Shown: in pieces, positions 12,974-25,646 of the stretch | Position numbering within the stretch: position 1 is the first letter of the stretch | Layout: every line of letters starts with the position of its first letter | Origin: Mycobacterium marseillense | Lineage (GTDB): Bacteria; Actinomycetota; Actinomycetes; Mycobacteriales; Mycobacteriaceae | NCBI RefSeq assembly: GCF_010731675.1 | Contig: NZ_AP022584.1 | Span: 4,216,001 to 4,280,000 of the forward strand | Direction of reading: 5' to 3' | Length of the DNA stretch: 64,000 nt | Position numbers and translations under genes: made by a program | Notes under the pieces: model-generated | What the model was told of the DNA's origin: nothing | Seen by the model: the letters and a program-made list of their open reading frames with translations, nothing else | The model's database searches: none

Positions 12974-13052
12974 CGGATATCGTTCGATTAGCTGCGCAGG
13001 GAAGTGGTCCGCAGGTGTGTTCAGCCTTCGCCGGGCCCGAAGGGATCGTGAT

Positions 13053-14363
13053 ATGACGTTCGCCCCGATCACTGCGGCGGATCCGCGGTCGACCGGCGCC
13101 GACCCTGCCCCGGAGCTGAAAGTCGCCGAACTGACCGATTCCGCGGCCGTCGCGCAATACATCGCCGAGGGTTGCCTGGTGGACGCCCCGCTAGGGCGGG
13201 TGGGCCTGGAACTCGAGGCCCACTGCCACGACCCGGCCGCCCCGCACCGCAGGCCCGGCTGGGGCGAAATCGCCGCGGTGCTCGACGCGCTGCCGCCCCT
13301 GCCGGGCGGCAGCAGGGTCACCGTGGAACCCGGGGGCGCGGTCGAACTTTCCGGACCCCCGGCCGACGGCGTCCTCCCCGCGATCGACGCGATGCAACGC
13401 GACCAGGCCGTGCTGCAGCCGGCGTTTGCCGAGGCCGGCCTGGGCCTGGTCTTCCTCGGCGCCGACCCGCTGCGATCGCCCCAGCGCATCAACCCCGGCC
13501 CCCGGTACCGCGCCATGGAACAGTTCTTCGCCACCAGCCGCTCCGGGGAGGCGGGCGCGGCGATGATGACGTCCACCGCGTCGATTCAGGTCAACATCGA
13601 CGCCGGGCCGCGCGAGGGCTGGGCGGCGCGGGTTCGCCTGGCGCATGCCTTGGGGCCCACCATGATTGCGATCACAGCCAACTCGCCGATGCTGGCCGGC
13701 GACTTCACCGGGTGGGCCTCCAGCCGGCAGCGGGTGTGGGGACAGATGGATTCGGCGCGCTGCGGCCCCATCCTGGGTACCAGCGGCGACGACCCGGGCA
13801 TCGACTGGGCGCGCTACGCCCTCAAGGCGCCGGTGATGCTGGTGCACACCCCCGACGCGGAGGCGGTCACGCATTGGGTGCCCTTTGCCGACTGGGTCGA
13901 CGGCCGGGCGTTGCTCGGCGATCGCCGCCCCAGCGTCGCCGACCTGGAGTACCACCTGACCACCTTGTTCCCCCCGGTCCGCCCCCGCCAGTGGCTCGAG
14001 ATCCGCTATCTGGACAGCGTCCCGGACGCGTTGTGGCCCGCGGTGGTGTTCACCCTGGTCGCCCTGCTCGATGACCCGGTCGCCGCCGACGCCGCGGCCG
14101 CGGCCGTCGAATCGGTGGCCACTGCCTGGGACGTCGCGGCCCGGGCAGGGTTGCGGGACCCGCGGCTCTACGCGGCCGCCAATGCGTGCGTGACCATCGC
14201 CGCCGAGAGGGCGCCCGCCGAACTCGGCGACGCGATGCAGCGGCTGATCCGCCTCGTCGAACAGGGCCGGTGTCCCGGCGACGACTTCGCCGACCAGGTG
14301 ATCAAACACGGCGTCACCGCCGAGGTTTCGCGGCTGGCTCGATCGGCGCAAGGGGGACTGTGA
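13053..14363 (+). CDS. egtA: Glutamate-cysteine ligase EgtA (ergothioneine synthesis)
   Basis: 436 residues, counterpart of Rv3704c. EgtA makes gamma-glutamylcysteine, the sulfur donor used by EgtB. The GCS2-type ligase fold shows [13 protein letters not shown] (the E-x-E metal site near residue 54), [16 protein letters not shown], and [24 protein letters not shown] chose the ATG at 13053; the frame runs open to 13017 but no better start appears. The stop overlaps the egtB GTG. It is first in the five-gene operon egtABCDE. Confidence 0.95.
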   Translation: MTFAPITAADPRSTGADPAPELKVAELTDSAAVAQYIAEGCLVDAPLGRVGLELEAHCHDPAAPHRRPGWGEIAAVLDALPPLPGGSRVTVEPGGAVELSGPPADGVLPAIDAMQRDQAVLQPAFAEAGLGLVFLGADPLRSPQRINPGPRYRAMEQFFATSRSGEAGAAMMTSTASIQVNIDAGPREGWAARVRLAHALGPTMIAITANSPMLAGDFTGWASSRQRVWGQMDSARCGPILGTSGDDPGIDWARYALKAPVMLVHTPDAEAVTHWVPFADWVDGRALLGDRRPSVADLEYHLTTLFPPVRPRQWLEIRYLDSVPDALWPAVVFTLVALLDDPVAADAAAAAVESVATAWDVAARAGLRDPRLYAAANACVTIAAERAPAELGDAMQRLIRLVEQGRCPGDDFADQVIKHGVTAEVSRLARSAQGGL

Positions 14364-15670
14364 CGTCACGCGAGGCCCTTGCCGACCAGTTGGCGCGGAC
14401 GCGGACGCGGACATTGCGGCTGGTCGACTTCGACGATGCCGAACTGTGCCGCCAATACGACCCGCTGATGAGCCCGCTGGTGTGGGATCTGGCGCACATC
14501 GGCCAGCAAGAAGAGCTGTGGCTGTTGCGGGGCGGTGATCCCGCCCGGCCCTCGATGCTGTCGCCGGACGTCGAGGGGCTCTACGACGCCTTCGTGCACT
14601 CGCGCGCCAGTCGGGTCGACCTGCCGCTGCTGCCGCCGGACCAGGCGCACGCGTACTGCCGGACGGTGCGGTCCGCCGTGCTCGACGCCCTGGACGCGCT
14701 GCCCGACAACCCCGCGGGCGACGAGGCCGCCTTCGCGTACGCGATGGTGGTCAGCCACGAAAACCAGCACGACGAAACCATGTTGCAGGCACTGAATCTG
14801 CGCAGCGGCGCGCCGCTGCTGCGCGACACCTCGGTGCTGCCGCCCGCCCGCCCGGGCCTGGCCGGCAGCTCGGTGCTGGTGCCCGGCGGCGAGTTTGTGC
14901 TGGGTGTGGACCCCGCCAGGGAGCCCTTCTCGCTGGACAACGAGCGCCCGGGCCATGTCGTCGACCTCCCGGCGTTCCGGATCGGCCGGGTGCCCGTGAC
15001 CAACGGCGAATGGCGGCACTTCGTCGACGATGGGGGCTACGACCAGCCGCGGTGGTGGTCGGAGCGCGGCTGGCAGCATCGCCACGCCGCCGGCCTGAGG
15101 GCGCCACAGTCCTGGAATCCCGACGGCGCCACCCGCATCCGGTTCGGCCACGTCGAAGACATCCCCGCCGACGAACCCGTCCAGCACGTCAGCTATTTCG
15201 AGGCCGAGGCGTACGCGGCCTGGGCCGGCGCGCGACTGCCCACCGAGATGGAATGGGAGAAGGCGTGCGCGTGGGACCCGTCGACGGGCGCGCGGCGCCG
15301 GTACCCGTGGGGCGCCCAGGAGCCGAGCGACGCGCTGGCCAACCTCGGCGGCGCCGCGCTGCGTCCGGCTCCCGTCGGGGCCTATCCCGCCGGCGCCTCG
15401 GCGTACGGAGCCGAGCAGATGCTCGGCGATGTGTGGGAGTGGACGAGCAGTCCGCTGCGGCCCTGGCCCGGGTTCGTCCCGATGCTCTACGAGCGCTATT
15501 CGCAGCCGTTCTTCGACGGCGATTATCGGGTGCTGCGCGGCGGATCGTGGGCGGTGGAGCCGGGCATCCTGCGGCCGAGTTTCCGCAACTGGGATCACCC
15601 GTACCGGCGCCAGATCTTCTCGGGTGTCCGGTTGGCCTGGGACGTTTCCGACCACGGCGAGATCGCCTGA
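14360..15670 (+). CDS. egtB: Hercynine oxygenase EgtB
   Basis: 436 residues from the GTG at 14360, overlapping the egtA stop as GTGA. EgtB is a non-haem iron sulfoxide synthase joining gamma-glutamylcysteine to hercynine. The N-terminal DinB-like domain carries the three-His iron site: H46 ([11 protein letters not shown]), then H133 and H137 ([10 protein letters not shown]). The C-terminal formylglycine-generating-enzyme-like domain includes [43 protein letters not shown] and [12 protein letters not shown]. Upstream in-frame sequence belongs to egtA. The protein is full length and all expected motifs are intact. Confidence 0.96.
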   Translation: MTSREALADQLARTRTRTLRLVDFDDAELCRQYDPLMSPLVWDLAHIGQQEELWLLRGGDPARPSMLSPDVEGLYDAFVHSRASRVDLPLLPPDQAHAYCRTVRSAVLDALDALPDNPAGDEAAFAYAMVVSHENQHDETMLQALNLRSGAPLLRDTSVLPPARPGLAGSSVLVPGGEFVLGVDPAREPFSLDNERPGHVVDLPAFRIGRVPVTNGEWRHFVDDGGYDQPRWWSERGWQHRHAAGLRAPQSWNPDGATRIRFGHVEDIPADEPVQHVSYFEAEAYAAWAGARLPTEMEWEKACAWDPSTGARRRYPWGAQEPSDALANLGGAALRPAPVGAYPAGASAYGAEQMLGDVWEWTSSPLRPWPGFVPMLYERYSQPFFDGDYRVLRGGSWAVEPGILRPSFRNWDHPYRRQIFSGVRLAWDVSDHGEIA

Positions 15671-16383
15671 TGTGCCGGCATCTGGGGTGGCTCGGGGCCG
15701 ACGTCACGGTCTCCTCGCTGCTGCTCGATCCCCCGTTCGGGCTGCGGGTGCAGGCCTACGCGCCACGCCGCCAAAAGCATTGCCTGTTGAACGCGGACGG
15801 TTGGGGCGTCGGGTTTTTCGATGCCGCTTCGGATGGCGCCCCGCCCCGGCGCTGGCGTAGCCAGCTGCCGCTGTGGGGCGACGTGTCGTTCGAGTCCGTC
15901 GCGCCGGCGCTGCGCAGCCGCTGCGTGGTGGCCGCGGTGCGCTCGGCGACGGTCGGCATGCCGATCGAAACCAGCGCGACGGCGCCGTTCACCGACGGGC
16001 AGTGGTTGTTGTCGCACAACGGAATTGTTGACCGGGCCGTGCTGCCGGCGACGTCGCAGGCCGAATCGGTCTGCGACAGCGCGATGCTGGCGGCCGTCAT
16101 CTTCGAGCGCGGCCTCGACGCGCTCGGCGACACCATCGCCGAGATCGCTGCGGCCGACCCCCAGGCTCGGCTGAACATACTGGCCGCCAACGGTTCTCGC
16201 ATGCTGGCGACGGCCTGGGGGGACACGCTGTCCATCCTGCGCCGCCCGGACGGCGTGGTCCTGGCCAGCGAACCCTATGACAACGACTCCGACTGGGAGG
16301 ACGTGCCGGACCACCACCTCGTCGAAGTCACCGAAAACGGTGTCACGATGACTCCGCTGGATCATCCGAAAGGCTCTCGATGA
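15670..16383 (+). CDS. egtC: Gamma-glutamyl hercynylcysteine sulfoxide hydrolase EgtC
   Basis: 237 residues. EgtC removes the glutamyl group from the EgtB product. It is a class II glutamine-amidotransferase-fold (Ntn) hydrolase: Cys2 directly after the initiator Met (MCRHLGWLG) becomes the N-terminal nucleophile. [10 protein letters not shown] and LLSHNGIVD are the typical substrate-pocket motifs. The ATG shares one base with the egtB stop (TGATG), and the stop overlaps the egtD ATG, confirming the start. Confidence 0.95.
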   Translation: MCRHLGWLGADVTVSSLLLDPPFGLRVQAYAPRRQKHCLLNADGWGVGFFDAASDGAPPRRWRSQLPLWGDVSFESVAPALRSRCVVAAVRSATVGMPIETSATAPFTDGQWLLSHNGIVDRAVLPATSQAESVCDSAMLAAVIFERGLDALGDTIAEIAAADPQARLNILAANGSRMLATAWGDTLSILRRPDGVVLASEPYDNDSDWEDVPDHHLVEVTENGVTMTPLDHPKGSR

Positions 16384-17341
16384 CGCTGTCGCTGTCGAAC
16401 CACCTCGCCGCCGACTCGGCTTACCATGCGTTACGCCGTGACGTGTTCGACGGCCTGCAGCAGACGCCGAAGTCGTTGCCGCCCAAGTGGTTCTACGACG
16501 CCGTGGGCAGCGACCTGTTCGACCAGATCACCCGGTTGCCGGAGTACTACCCTACCCGCGCCGAGGCCGAGATCCTGCGCGCGCGGGCGGCCGAAATCGC
16601 TTCGGCCAGCGAGGCTGACACCCTGGTGGAACTGGGCAGCGGAACATCGGAGAAGACGAGGCTGCTGCTCGACGCCCTGCGCGCCAGCGGGTCGCTGCGC
16701 CGGTTCGTCCCGTTCGACGTCGACGCCAGCATCCTGTCGACGGCCGCGGCGGCCATTCAGCAGGAGTACGAAGGCGTCGAAATCAAGGCCGTCTGTGGCG
16801 ATTTCGAAGAACACCTGACCGAGATCCCGCGGGGCGGGCGGCGGCTGTTCGTGTTCTTGGGGTCGACGATCGGCAACCTCACGCCCGGACCGCGCTCGGA
16901 CTTCCTCACCGCGCTGTCGGACCAGATGCGGCCCGGCGACAGCCTGCTGCTGGGCACCGACTTGGTCAAGGATATCGAGCGACTGGTGCGGGCCTACGAC
17001 GATTCCGCCGGGGTGACGGCGGCGTTCAACCGCAACGTGCTGACGGTCGTAAACCGGGAACTGGACGCCGATTTCGATGTCGATGCCTTCCGGCACGTGG
17101 CGCGGTGGAACCCGTCCGAGGAACGCATCGAGATGTGGTTGCGGGCCGAACATCGCCAGCGGGTGCGTGTCGGTGCGCTCGAACTGACCGTGGACTTCGA
17201 GGCTGGCGAGGAGATGCTCACCGAGGTGTCGTGCAAGTTCCGCCCCGAAACGGTGAGTGCCGAACTGGCCGCCGTCGGATTGCGTCGCACGCGATGGTGG
17301 ACCGACGGCGCCGGTGACTTCGGGTTGTCGTTGGCCGTGAA

Positions 17342-17345
<4 letters not shown>
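16380..17345 (+). CDS. egtD: Histidine N-alpha-trimethyltransferase EgtD
   Basis: 321 residues, counterpart of Rv3701c. EgtD transfers three methyl groups from SAM to histidine, giving hercynine. The SAM-binding region contains [19 protein letters not shown] and [11 protein letters not shown], and the N-terminal [27 protein letters not shown] sequence (residues 39-61) is characteristic of the DUF2260/EgtD family. The gene starts with an ATGA overlap on egtC and ends with an overlap on egtE. Confidence 0.96.
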
Positions 17346-20671
<3,326 letters not shown>

Positions 20672-20776
20672 ACCGCAGATGCAACAGGGTTCCCGCGCGT
20701 AACGCAAGCTCTCCGGCGTCGTGGTTCCGGCCGCGCACGCCGGGCGGGTAGACCATGATGGACTTTTGCCGCAAAA

Positions 20777-22333
20777 GTGTCAGAGCTCACGGGTGGAGGA
20801 GAGCAGTTGGCCGAGTTCGCCGAATTCGTGGCCGCGATCGACCAGGGAACGACCAGCACGCGCTGCATGATCTTCGATCACGAGGGTGCCGAGGTGGCCC
20901 GCCACCAACTCGAGCACGAACAGATCCTGCCTCAAGCGGGCTGGGTCGAGCACGATCCGGTCGAGATCTGGGAACGCACCTCCTCGGTGCTGACCTCGGT
21001 GCTCAACCGCGCCAACCTGACGTCGAAAAACATTGTCGCGCTGGGCATCACGAACCAGCGCGAGACGACGCTGGTCTGGAACCGTAAGACCGGACGGCCC
21101 TATTACAACGCGATCGTCTGGCAGGACACCCGCACCGACCGGATCGCGTCGGCACTGGATGGCGACGGCCGGGGGGAGGTGATCCGCCGCAAGGCCGGAC
21201 TTCCCCCGGCGACCTACTTCTCCGGCGCGAAGCTGCAATGGATCTTGGAGAACGTCGACGGGGTGCGCGAGGCCGCCGAGCGGGGCGACGCGTTGTTCGG
21301 CACGGCCGACACCTGGGTGTTGTGGAATCTGACCGGGGGCCCGAGGGGCGGCGTGCACGTCACCGACGTGACCAACGCCAGCCGGACCATGCTGATGGAC
21401 CTGGAGACCCTGGACTGGGACGACGAGTTGTTGTCGTTGTTCGCCATCCCCCGCGCGATGCTGCCGCGGATCGGGCCGTCGTCGTCGCGGCAGCCCTACG
21501 GGGTGACGACCGAGACCGGGCCCGCCGGGGGAGAGATTCCGATCACCGGCGTGCTCGGCGACCAGCACGCGGCGATGGTGGGACAGGTGTGTCTGGCCGA
21601 GGGGGAAGCGAAGAACACCTACGGCACCGGCAATTTCCTGCTACTCAACACCGGCGAGACGATAGTGCGGTCCGACAACGGGCTGCTGACCACCGTCTGC
21701 TATCAGTTCGGGGACGCCAAACCCGTTTACGCACTTGAGGGTTCGATCGCGGTAACGGGAGCGGCCGTGCAGTGGCTGCGCGATCAGCTGGGCATCATCA
21801 GCGGCGCTGCGCAAAGCGAGGCGCTGGCCCGCCAGGTCGACGACAACGGCGGGGTCTACTTCGTTCCGGCGTTTTCCGGTCTGTTTGCGCCCTACTGGCG
21901 ATCCGACGCCAGGGGCGCGATCGTGGGGCTGTCCCGGTTCAACACCAACGCGCATCTGGCGCGGGCCACCCTGGAGGCGATCTGCTACCAGAGTCGCGAC
22001 GTGGTGGACGCGATGGCGGCCGATTCCGGTGTGCGCCTTGAGGTTTTGAAGGTCGACGGCGGGATCACCGGCAACGACCTGTGCATGCAGATCCAGGCGG
22101 ACGTGCTGGGCGTGGACGTGGTGCGTCCGGTCGTCGCCGAGACGACCGCGCTGGGCGCCGCGTACGCGGCCGGGCTGGCCGTGGGGTTCTGGTCCGATCC
22201 TGCGGATCTGCGTGCCAACTGGCAGGAAGGCAGGCGTTGGTCGCCGGCCTGGAACGACGAGCAGCGCGCCGAGGGGTATGCGGGCTGGCGCAAGGCCGTG
22301 CAGCGGACCCTGGATTGGGTCTCCATCACCTGA
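20777..22333 (+). CDS. glpK: Glycerol kinase
   Basis: 518 residues, counterpart of Rv3696c. GlpK phosphorylates glycerol to glycerol 3-phosphate. Motifs are [16 protein letters not shown] (phosphate 1), [28 protein letters not shown] and the hinge region [17 protein letters not shown] with [15 protein letters not shown]. The GTG at 20777 aligns with the M. tuberculosis start. The Arg-Gly-Gly-Val codons after residue 189, where I recall a homopolymer tract in M. tuberculosis glpK, read AGG GGC GGC GTG here and so are interrupted. A 6-G run exists at 21171-21176. A very strong hairpin overlaps the 3' end. Confidence 0.97.
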   Translation: MSELTGGGEQLAEFAEFVAAIDQGTTSTRCMIFDHEGAEVARHQLEHEQILPQAGWVEHDPVEIWERTSSVLTSVLNRANLTSKNIVALGITNQRETTLVWNRKTGRPYYNAIVWQDTRTDRIASALDGDGRGEVIRRKAGLPPATYFSGAKLQWILENVDGVREAAERGDALFGTADTWVLWNLTGGPRGGVHVTDVTNASRTMLMDLETLDWDDELLSLFAIPRAMLPRIGPSSSRQPYGVTTETGPAGGEIPITGVLGDQHAAMVGQVCLAEGEAKNTYGTGNFLLLNTGETIVRSDNGLLTTVCYQFGDAKPVYALEGSIAVTGAAVQWLRDQLGIISGAAQSEALARQVDDNGGVYFVPAFSGLFAPYWRSDARGAIVGLSRFNTNAHLARATLEAICYQSRDVVDAMAADSGVRLEVLKVDGGITGNDLCMQIQADVLGVDVVRPVVAETTALGAAYAAGLAVGFWSDPADLRANWQEGRRWSPAWNDEQRAEGYAGWRKAVQRTLDWVSIT

Positions 22334-22357
22334 GGTGACCCGATCCAGGGTCCGCTG
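22301..22357. terminator. Bidirectional terminator between glpK and padR
   Basis: A 20-bp stem with one G-U pair joins 22301-22320 to 22338-22357. The loop contains the palindrome TCACCTGAGGTGA (22326-22338). The left arm is the last codons of glpK, and the glpK stop (22331-22333) lies in the loop. It can serve both convergent genes. Confidence 0.8.
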
Positions 22358-22364
22358 ACCGGAG

Positions 22365-23081
22365 TCAGTCCTCGCCGAGAATGCCGTAGATCTCGCGTCG
22401 CGCGTTGTTGAGAATGTCGACGATGCGCTGCTGCTGCTCGGCCGAAGCGGTGTGGGCGGACTGCCCGACCGCGCCGAACAGCTGGCCGATGGCCGCCCTC
22501 AGGTTCAGGTGACCGGGGTCCGCGCCTTCGGTGATCTCGTCCCACGGCGGGGTCTCGATCTTCTCGGCCGCGCCGCGGCCCTGTTCGGTCAGTTCGAAGA
22601 GCTTCTTGCTGCCCGCGGTTTCGCTCGCGGTGATCAGGCCTTCGTCGTCGAGCAGCTGCAGGGTCGGGTACACCGAGCCAGGGCTCGGCTTCCACAGCCC
22701 GTTGCTGCGTTCGGCGATCTGCTGGATCATCTCGTAGCCGTGCATCGGCCGCTCGGCCAGCAGGGTCAGGATGGCGGCTCGCACGTCACCGCGCTTGCCG
22801 CGGCCCGGACCGCCACGGCGCCAACCGCCGCGCCGGCCGCCGGGACCGAAGCCGAAGCCGGGGCCAAAGCCCGGGCCGAAACCGGGGCCGAAGCCAAGTG
22901 GGCCGTCGTAGCCGCCGGGGTGGCCGCCGGCGTGATCGCGCAGGTGCTCGCGGAAGTCCCGCCGCGCCTGGCGCCGTGCCTCGTGCAGGGCGCGGCGGTC
23001 GACCGGGCCTGCGCCAAAGCCGAATCCGAAACCGGGCCGGCCGCCGAATGGACCCTCGGGAGGGGTGAATGGGTTGCTCAT
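22365..23081 (-). CDS. PadR-family transcriptional regulator with Gly/Phe-rich N-terminus
   Basis: 238 residues. The C-terminal half is a PadR winged helix: RAAILTLLAERPMHGYEMIQ, SPGSVYPTLQLLDDEGLI, and GSKKLFELTEQGRGA, followed by a dimerisation helix. Before it come about 100 residues rich in Gly, Phe, Pro and Arg with GFGPGFGPGFGPGFGF repeats, an unusual low-complexity extension. PadR proteins commonly repress a neighbouring gene and their own. The upstream region contains AT-rich palindromes at 23129-23144 and a divergent membrane protein gene, the likely target. Confidence 0.88.
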   Translation of the reverse strand: MSNPFTPPEGPFGGRPGFGFGFGAGPVDRRALHEARRQARRDFREHLRDHAGGHPGGYDGPLGFGPGFGPGFGPGFGFGPGGRRGGWRRGGPGRGKRGDVRAAILTLLAERPMHGYEMIQQIAERSNGLWKPSPGSVYPTLQLLDDEGLITASETAGSKKLFELTEQGRGAAEKIETPPWDEITEGADPGHLNLRAAIGQLFGAVGQSAHTASAEQQQRIVDILNNARREIYGILGED

Positions 23082-23128
23082 TTTCTGTCCTTACGTTCAT
23101 GGGCTGCGCACCGGACGTGCGCTACGGA

Positions 23129-23144
23129 ATATCACGATATATCG
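23129..23144. promoter_or_regulatory. Putative PadR operator
   Basis: Two overlapping AT-rich palindromes, ATATCACGATAT (23129-23140) and CGATATATCG (23135-23144), stand out in the GC-rich intergenic region between the PadR gene and the divergent membrane protein. They have the symmetry and base composition typical of PadR sites. Assignment to this regulator is inference from position. Confidence 0.5.
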
Positions 23145-23281
23145 GAAACTAACGTGATGCAACGGGATATGTCCAGAAATACCGCTTCCTAGCGCTGAGC
23201 TGCGGAAATCCGCGGCCCGACTGCCCGGCCCGATCCCGTGGGCCGGTTTGCACAGGGCAGGCGGCGGGTAGGAACTGTTGG

Positions 23282-23665
23282 ATGGACGCTGACAACGACG
23301 TGACGGTCGATCGCGGGGCCGCCGGGGCGGCGTCGTTGGGGGATGGTGCCCCGCGCCGGAACCCGTGGCCCTGGGTGAACTGGGGATTGGCGCTGTCGAC
23401 GGTGCCCGCCGCCGCGATCGTGATGCTTTTTGCCCTCGGTGGCGTGATGAGCACCGCCGGTTGCAGCGACCGCAGTTGCCCCAACCTCGGCCACGGCGGC
23501 ATCGACTTCGGTGTCGCGTTCTACGGCGCGCCCGCGGTCGCGGTCGTCGTCATCGTCATCTCGGTCTTCACCGCCAAACACCGCGGCGGCATCGCGGTCC
23601 CGCTGCTCGGGTGGGCACTGCTGATCGCCGACGTCGCCCTCATGGCGGCGAGCGTCGCCGGTTAG
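23282..23665 (+). CDS. Small three-helix membrane protein
   Basis: I do not recognise the family. The 127-residue product has three predicted transmembrane helices: LALSTVPAAAIVMLFALGGV, FYGAPAVAVVVIVISVF, and VPLLGWALLIADVALMAAS. Between the first two lies an outside loop with two close Cys residues (TAGCSDRSCPNLGHGG), which could be disulfide-bonded or bind metal. It is divergent from the PadR gene and may be its regulatory target. Confidence 0.7.
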   Translation: MDADNDVTVDRGAAGAASLGDGAPRRNPWPWVNWGLALSTVPAAAIVMLFALGGVMSTAGCSDRSCPNLGHGGIDFGVAFYGAPAVAVVVIVISVFTAKHRGGIAVPLLGWALLIADVALMAASVAG

Positions 23666-23674
23666 CGGCGGCCG

Positions 23675-24550
23675 TCAATGAGGCGGTGCGAATCCGCCCG
23701 GTGAACTTCCGTAGCCCGGCCCCGGGGCCGGCGGTCCTGGCTCCGGCCATGGCGCCGGGTATTGCGGCGCCGCCCCCGGCGGGACGCCCGGCCAGCCCGG
23801 CGCGGGCGCGGTCGGGCGCAGCCGCGCCAGTTCGCGGCGATGCCGCTCGGCGAGAACGGCGGCCAGCACCAGTTCCGGCGGTGCCCCGGGTGGCGGTGGC
23901 GGCGCAATGCGAGCCACGACGTCACCGGCGATGCGGTAAGCCATCTGCGTGCGTAGCTGGCGGTCGAGCTGCGGTGCCCGGGAAAGGAATTGGCGTGCGA
24001 CTTCGGCTTGGCCGACGGAGAGCCCCGACAACTGCAGCGACGCCGCCCACCAGGCCAGCGCCGGAGGCATCACCGGCGGCGGCCCCAGCCGGGGTCCGCG
24101 CTCGTTGACCACCACCGTGCCGGCGAAGATGTCGCCGATCCGTTTGGCCTTGGGCGACAGGATGCTGCAGATGACGGCGGGGCTCCCGAAGAGCATCCAG
24201 ATCTCCACCAGGGAGGCCAGGGCGCGAAACAGGGCCTGGCGGAAGCGTTCTGGGCCGCCGTCGTCGGACACCACGCGCAGGCCCAGGGCGATCTTGCCCA
24301 CCGAGCGTCCCCGTGTGGCGGTCTCGAGGATCAACGGGTAGCCGACAATTACCAGCACCGTAAATATCAGCAGGATGGCGTTGCTCAGCGCGGTGTCGAA
24401 CTGAGTCAGGGTGGCCGCCCACAGCATCAGCCCGAGCAGGTAGCCGATCACCATGACGGCAATATCGATCAGTGCGCTCACCGTCCGCACCGGCAGCTGG
24501 GCGATCTGCACGTCCAGCACCACGGCGTCCCCGGTCACCACCTCCGACAT
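23675..24550 (-). CDS. RDD family membrane protein
   Basis: 291 residues, counterpart of Rv3695. The RDD domain has three transmembrane helices, with the family residues in LPVRTVSALIDIAVMVIGYL and the ETATRGRSVGKIALGLRVV motif after the second helix. A long cytoplasmic C-terminal part is helical and then Pro/Gly-rich (PAPGWPGVPPGAAPQYPAP). The RDD, SpoIIM, DUF58, MoxR, DUF4350 and DUF4129 genes are a conserved actinobacterial cluster. It is divergent from the SpoIIM gene. Confidence 0.87.
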   Translation of the reverse strand: MSEVVTGDAVVLDVQIAQLPVRTVSALIDIAVMVIGYLLGLMLWAATLTQFDTALSNAILLIFTVLVIVGYPLILETATRGRSVGKIALGLRVVSDDGGPERFRQALFRALASLVEIWMLFGSPAVICSILSPKAKRIGDIFAGTVVVNERGPRLGPPPVMPPALAWWAASLQLSGLSVGQAEVARQFLSRAPQLDRQLRTQMAYRIAGDVVARIAPPPPPGAPPELVLAAVLAERHRRELARLRPTAPAPGWPGVPPGAAPQYPAPWPEPGPPAPGPGYGSSPGGFAPPH

Positions 24551-24627
24551 AACTTCGAACGGTACAGGCCGGGCGGGTGTGGCCGGCCGTACTTGGTTGT
24601 GCCCGCGGGGCGATTAGGCTGCCCAGG

Positions 24628-25620
24628 GTGGACGTCGACGCATTCGTGCTGGCCCATCGCGGCACATGGGACCGCCTCGATCGATTGATCGGGAAGCGGC
24701 GGTCGCTGTCCGGCGCGGAAATCGACGAACTTGTCGAGCTCTATCAGCGGGCGTCCACGCAACTGTCGATACTGCGTTCGGCGTCGTCGGATTCGATGCT
24801 GGTCGGCCGGCTCTCCAGCCTGGTCGCGCGGGCCCGTTCCGCGGTGACCGGCGCCCACGCGCCGCTGAGCAGCACATTCACCCGGTTCTGGACGGTGTCG
24901 TTCCCCGTTGTCGCGTACCGGACCTGGCGGTGGTGGCTGGCCACCGGTGCGGCGTTCTTAGCGGTGGTTGTGGTCATCGCGCTGTGGGTCGCCGGCAGTC
25001 CCGAGGTGCAGTCAGCGCTCGGAACGCCCAGTGACATCGAGCAATTGGTCAACCACGACGTGGAGTCGTACTACAGCGAGCATCCCGCCGCCGCGTTCGC
25101 GCTGCAGATCTGGGTGAACAACTCCTGGGTTTCCGCGCAATGCATCGCGCTGTCCGTGGTGCTGGGGCTGCCCATTCCCTTTGTGCTGTTTGAAAATGCC
25201 GCCAATCTGGGCGTGATCGCGGGCCTGATGTTCCCGGCCGGCAAGGGCGGCGTGCTGCTGGGATTGCTTGCCCCGCATGGGTTGTTGGAGCTGTCAGCGG
25301 TCTTCCTCTCGGGGGCGGCGGGAATGCGGCTGGGATGGTCGGTGATCTCGCCCGGCGACCGGCCCCGGGGGCAGGTGCTGGCCGAACAGGGCCGTGCCAT
25401 CGTCTCGGTGGCCGTGGGCCTGGTGGCCGTGCTCGGTGTCTCCGGGTTGATCGAAGCGCTGGTGACACCGGCGCCGCTACCGACCGTCGTACGGGCCGGC
25501 ATCGGCATCATCGCCGAGGCGGCGTTCTTGTCCTACATCGTCTACTTCGGCCGCCGGGGGGTCAAAGCCGGGGAAAGCGGCGACATCGAAGACGCGCCGG
25601 ATGTGATCCCCACCGGCTGA
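24628..25620 (+). CDS. SpoIIM-like (stage II sporulation protein M family) membrane protein
   Basis: 330 residues from the GTG at 24628, matching the start of Rv3694c. It belongs to the SpoIIM/DUF95 family: a cytoplasmic helical N-terminus (DAFVLAHRGTWDRLDRLIGK), several membrane helices, and the hallmark FVLFENAANLGVIAGLM and LLAPHGLLELSAVFLSGAAG stretches. Mycobacteria do not sporulate, so the name reflects homology only. The gene faces the DUF58 gene tail to tail and belongs with the MoxR block. Confidence 0.87.
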   Translation: MDVDAFVLAHRGTWDRLDRLIGKRRSLSGAEIDELVELYQRASTQLSILRSASSDSMLVGRLSSLVARARSAVTGAHAPLSSTFTRFWTVSFPVVAYRTWRWWLATGAAFLAVVVVIALWVAGSPEVQSALGTPSDIEQLVNHDVESYYSEHPAAAFALQIWVNNSWVSAQCIALSVVLGLPIPFVLFENAANLGVIAGLMFPAGKGGVLLGLLAPHGLLELSAVFLSGAAGMRLGWSVISPGDRPRGQVLAEQGRAIVSVAVGLVAVLGVSGLIEALVTPAPLPTVVRAGIGIIAEAAFLSYIVYFGRRGVKAGESGDIEDAPDVIPTG

Positions 25621-25646
25621 GCGCGCCAAAGCTACAGGCGCCCGGT
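25612..25646. terminator. Hairpin between the convergent SpoIIM-like and DUF58 genes
   Basis: ACCGG (25612-25616) and GCGCC (25623-25627) pair with CCGGT (25642-25646) and GGCGC (25637-25641), with a 6-base bulge and a 9-base loop. It includes the stop codon of the SpoIIM-like gene. Candidate bidirectional terminator. Confidence 0.5.
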
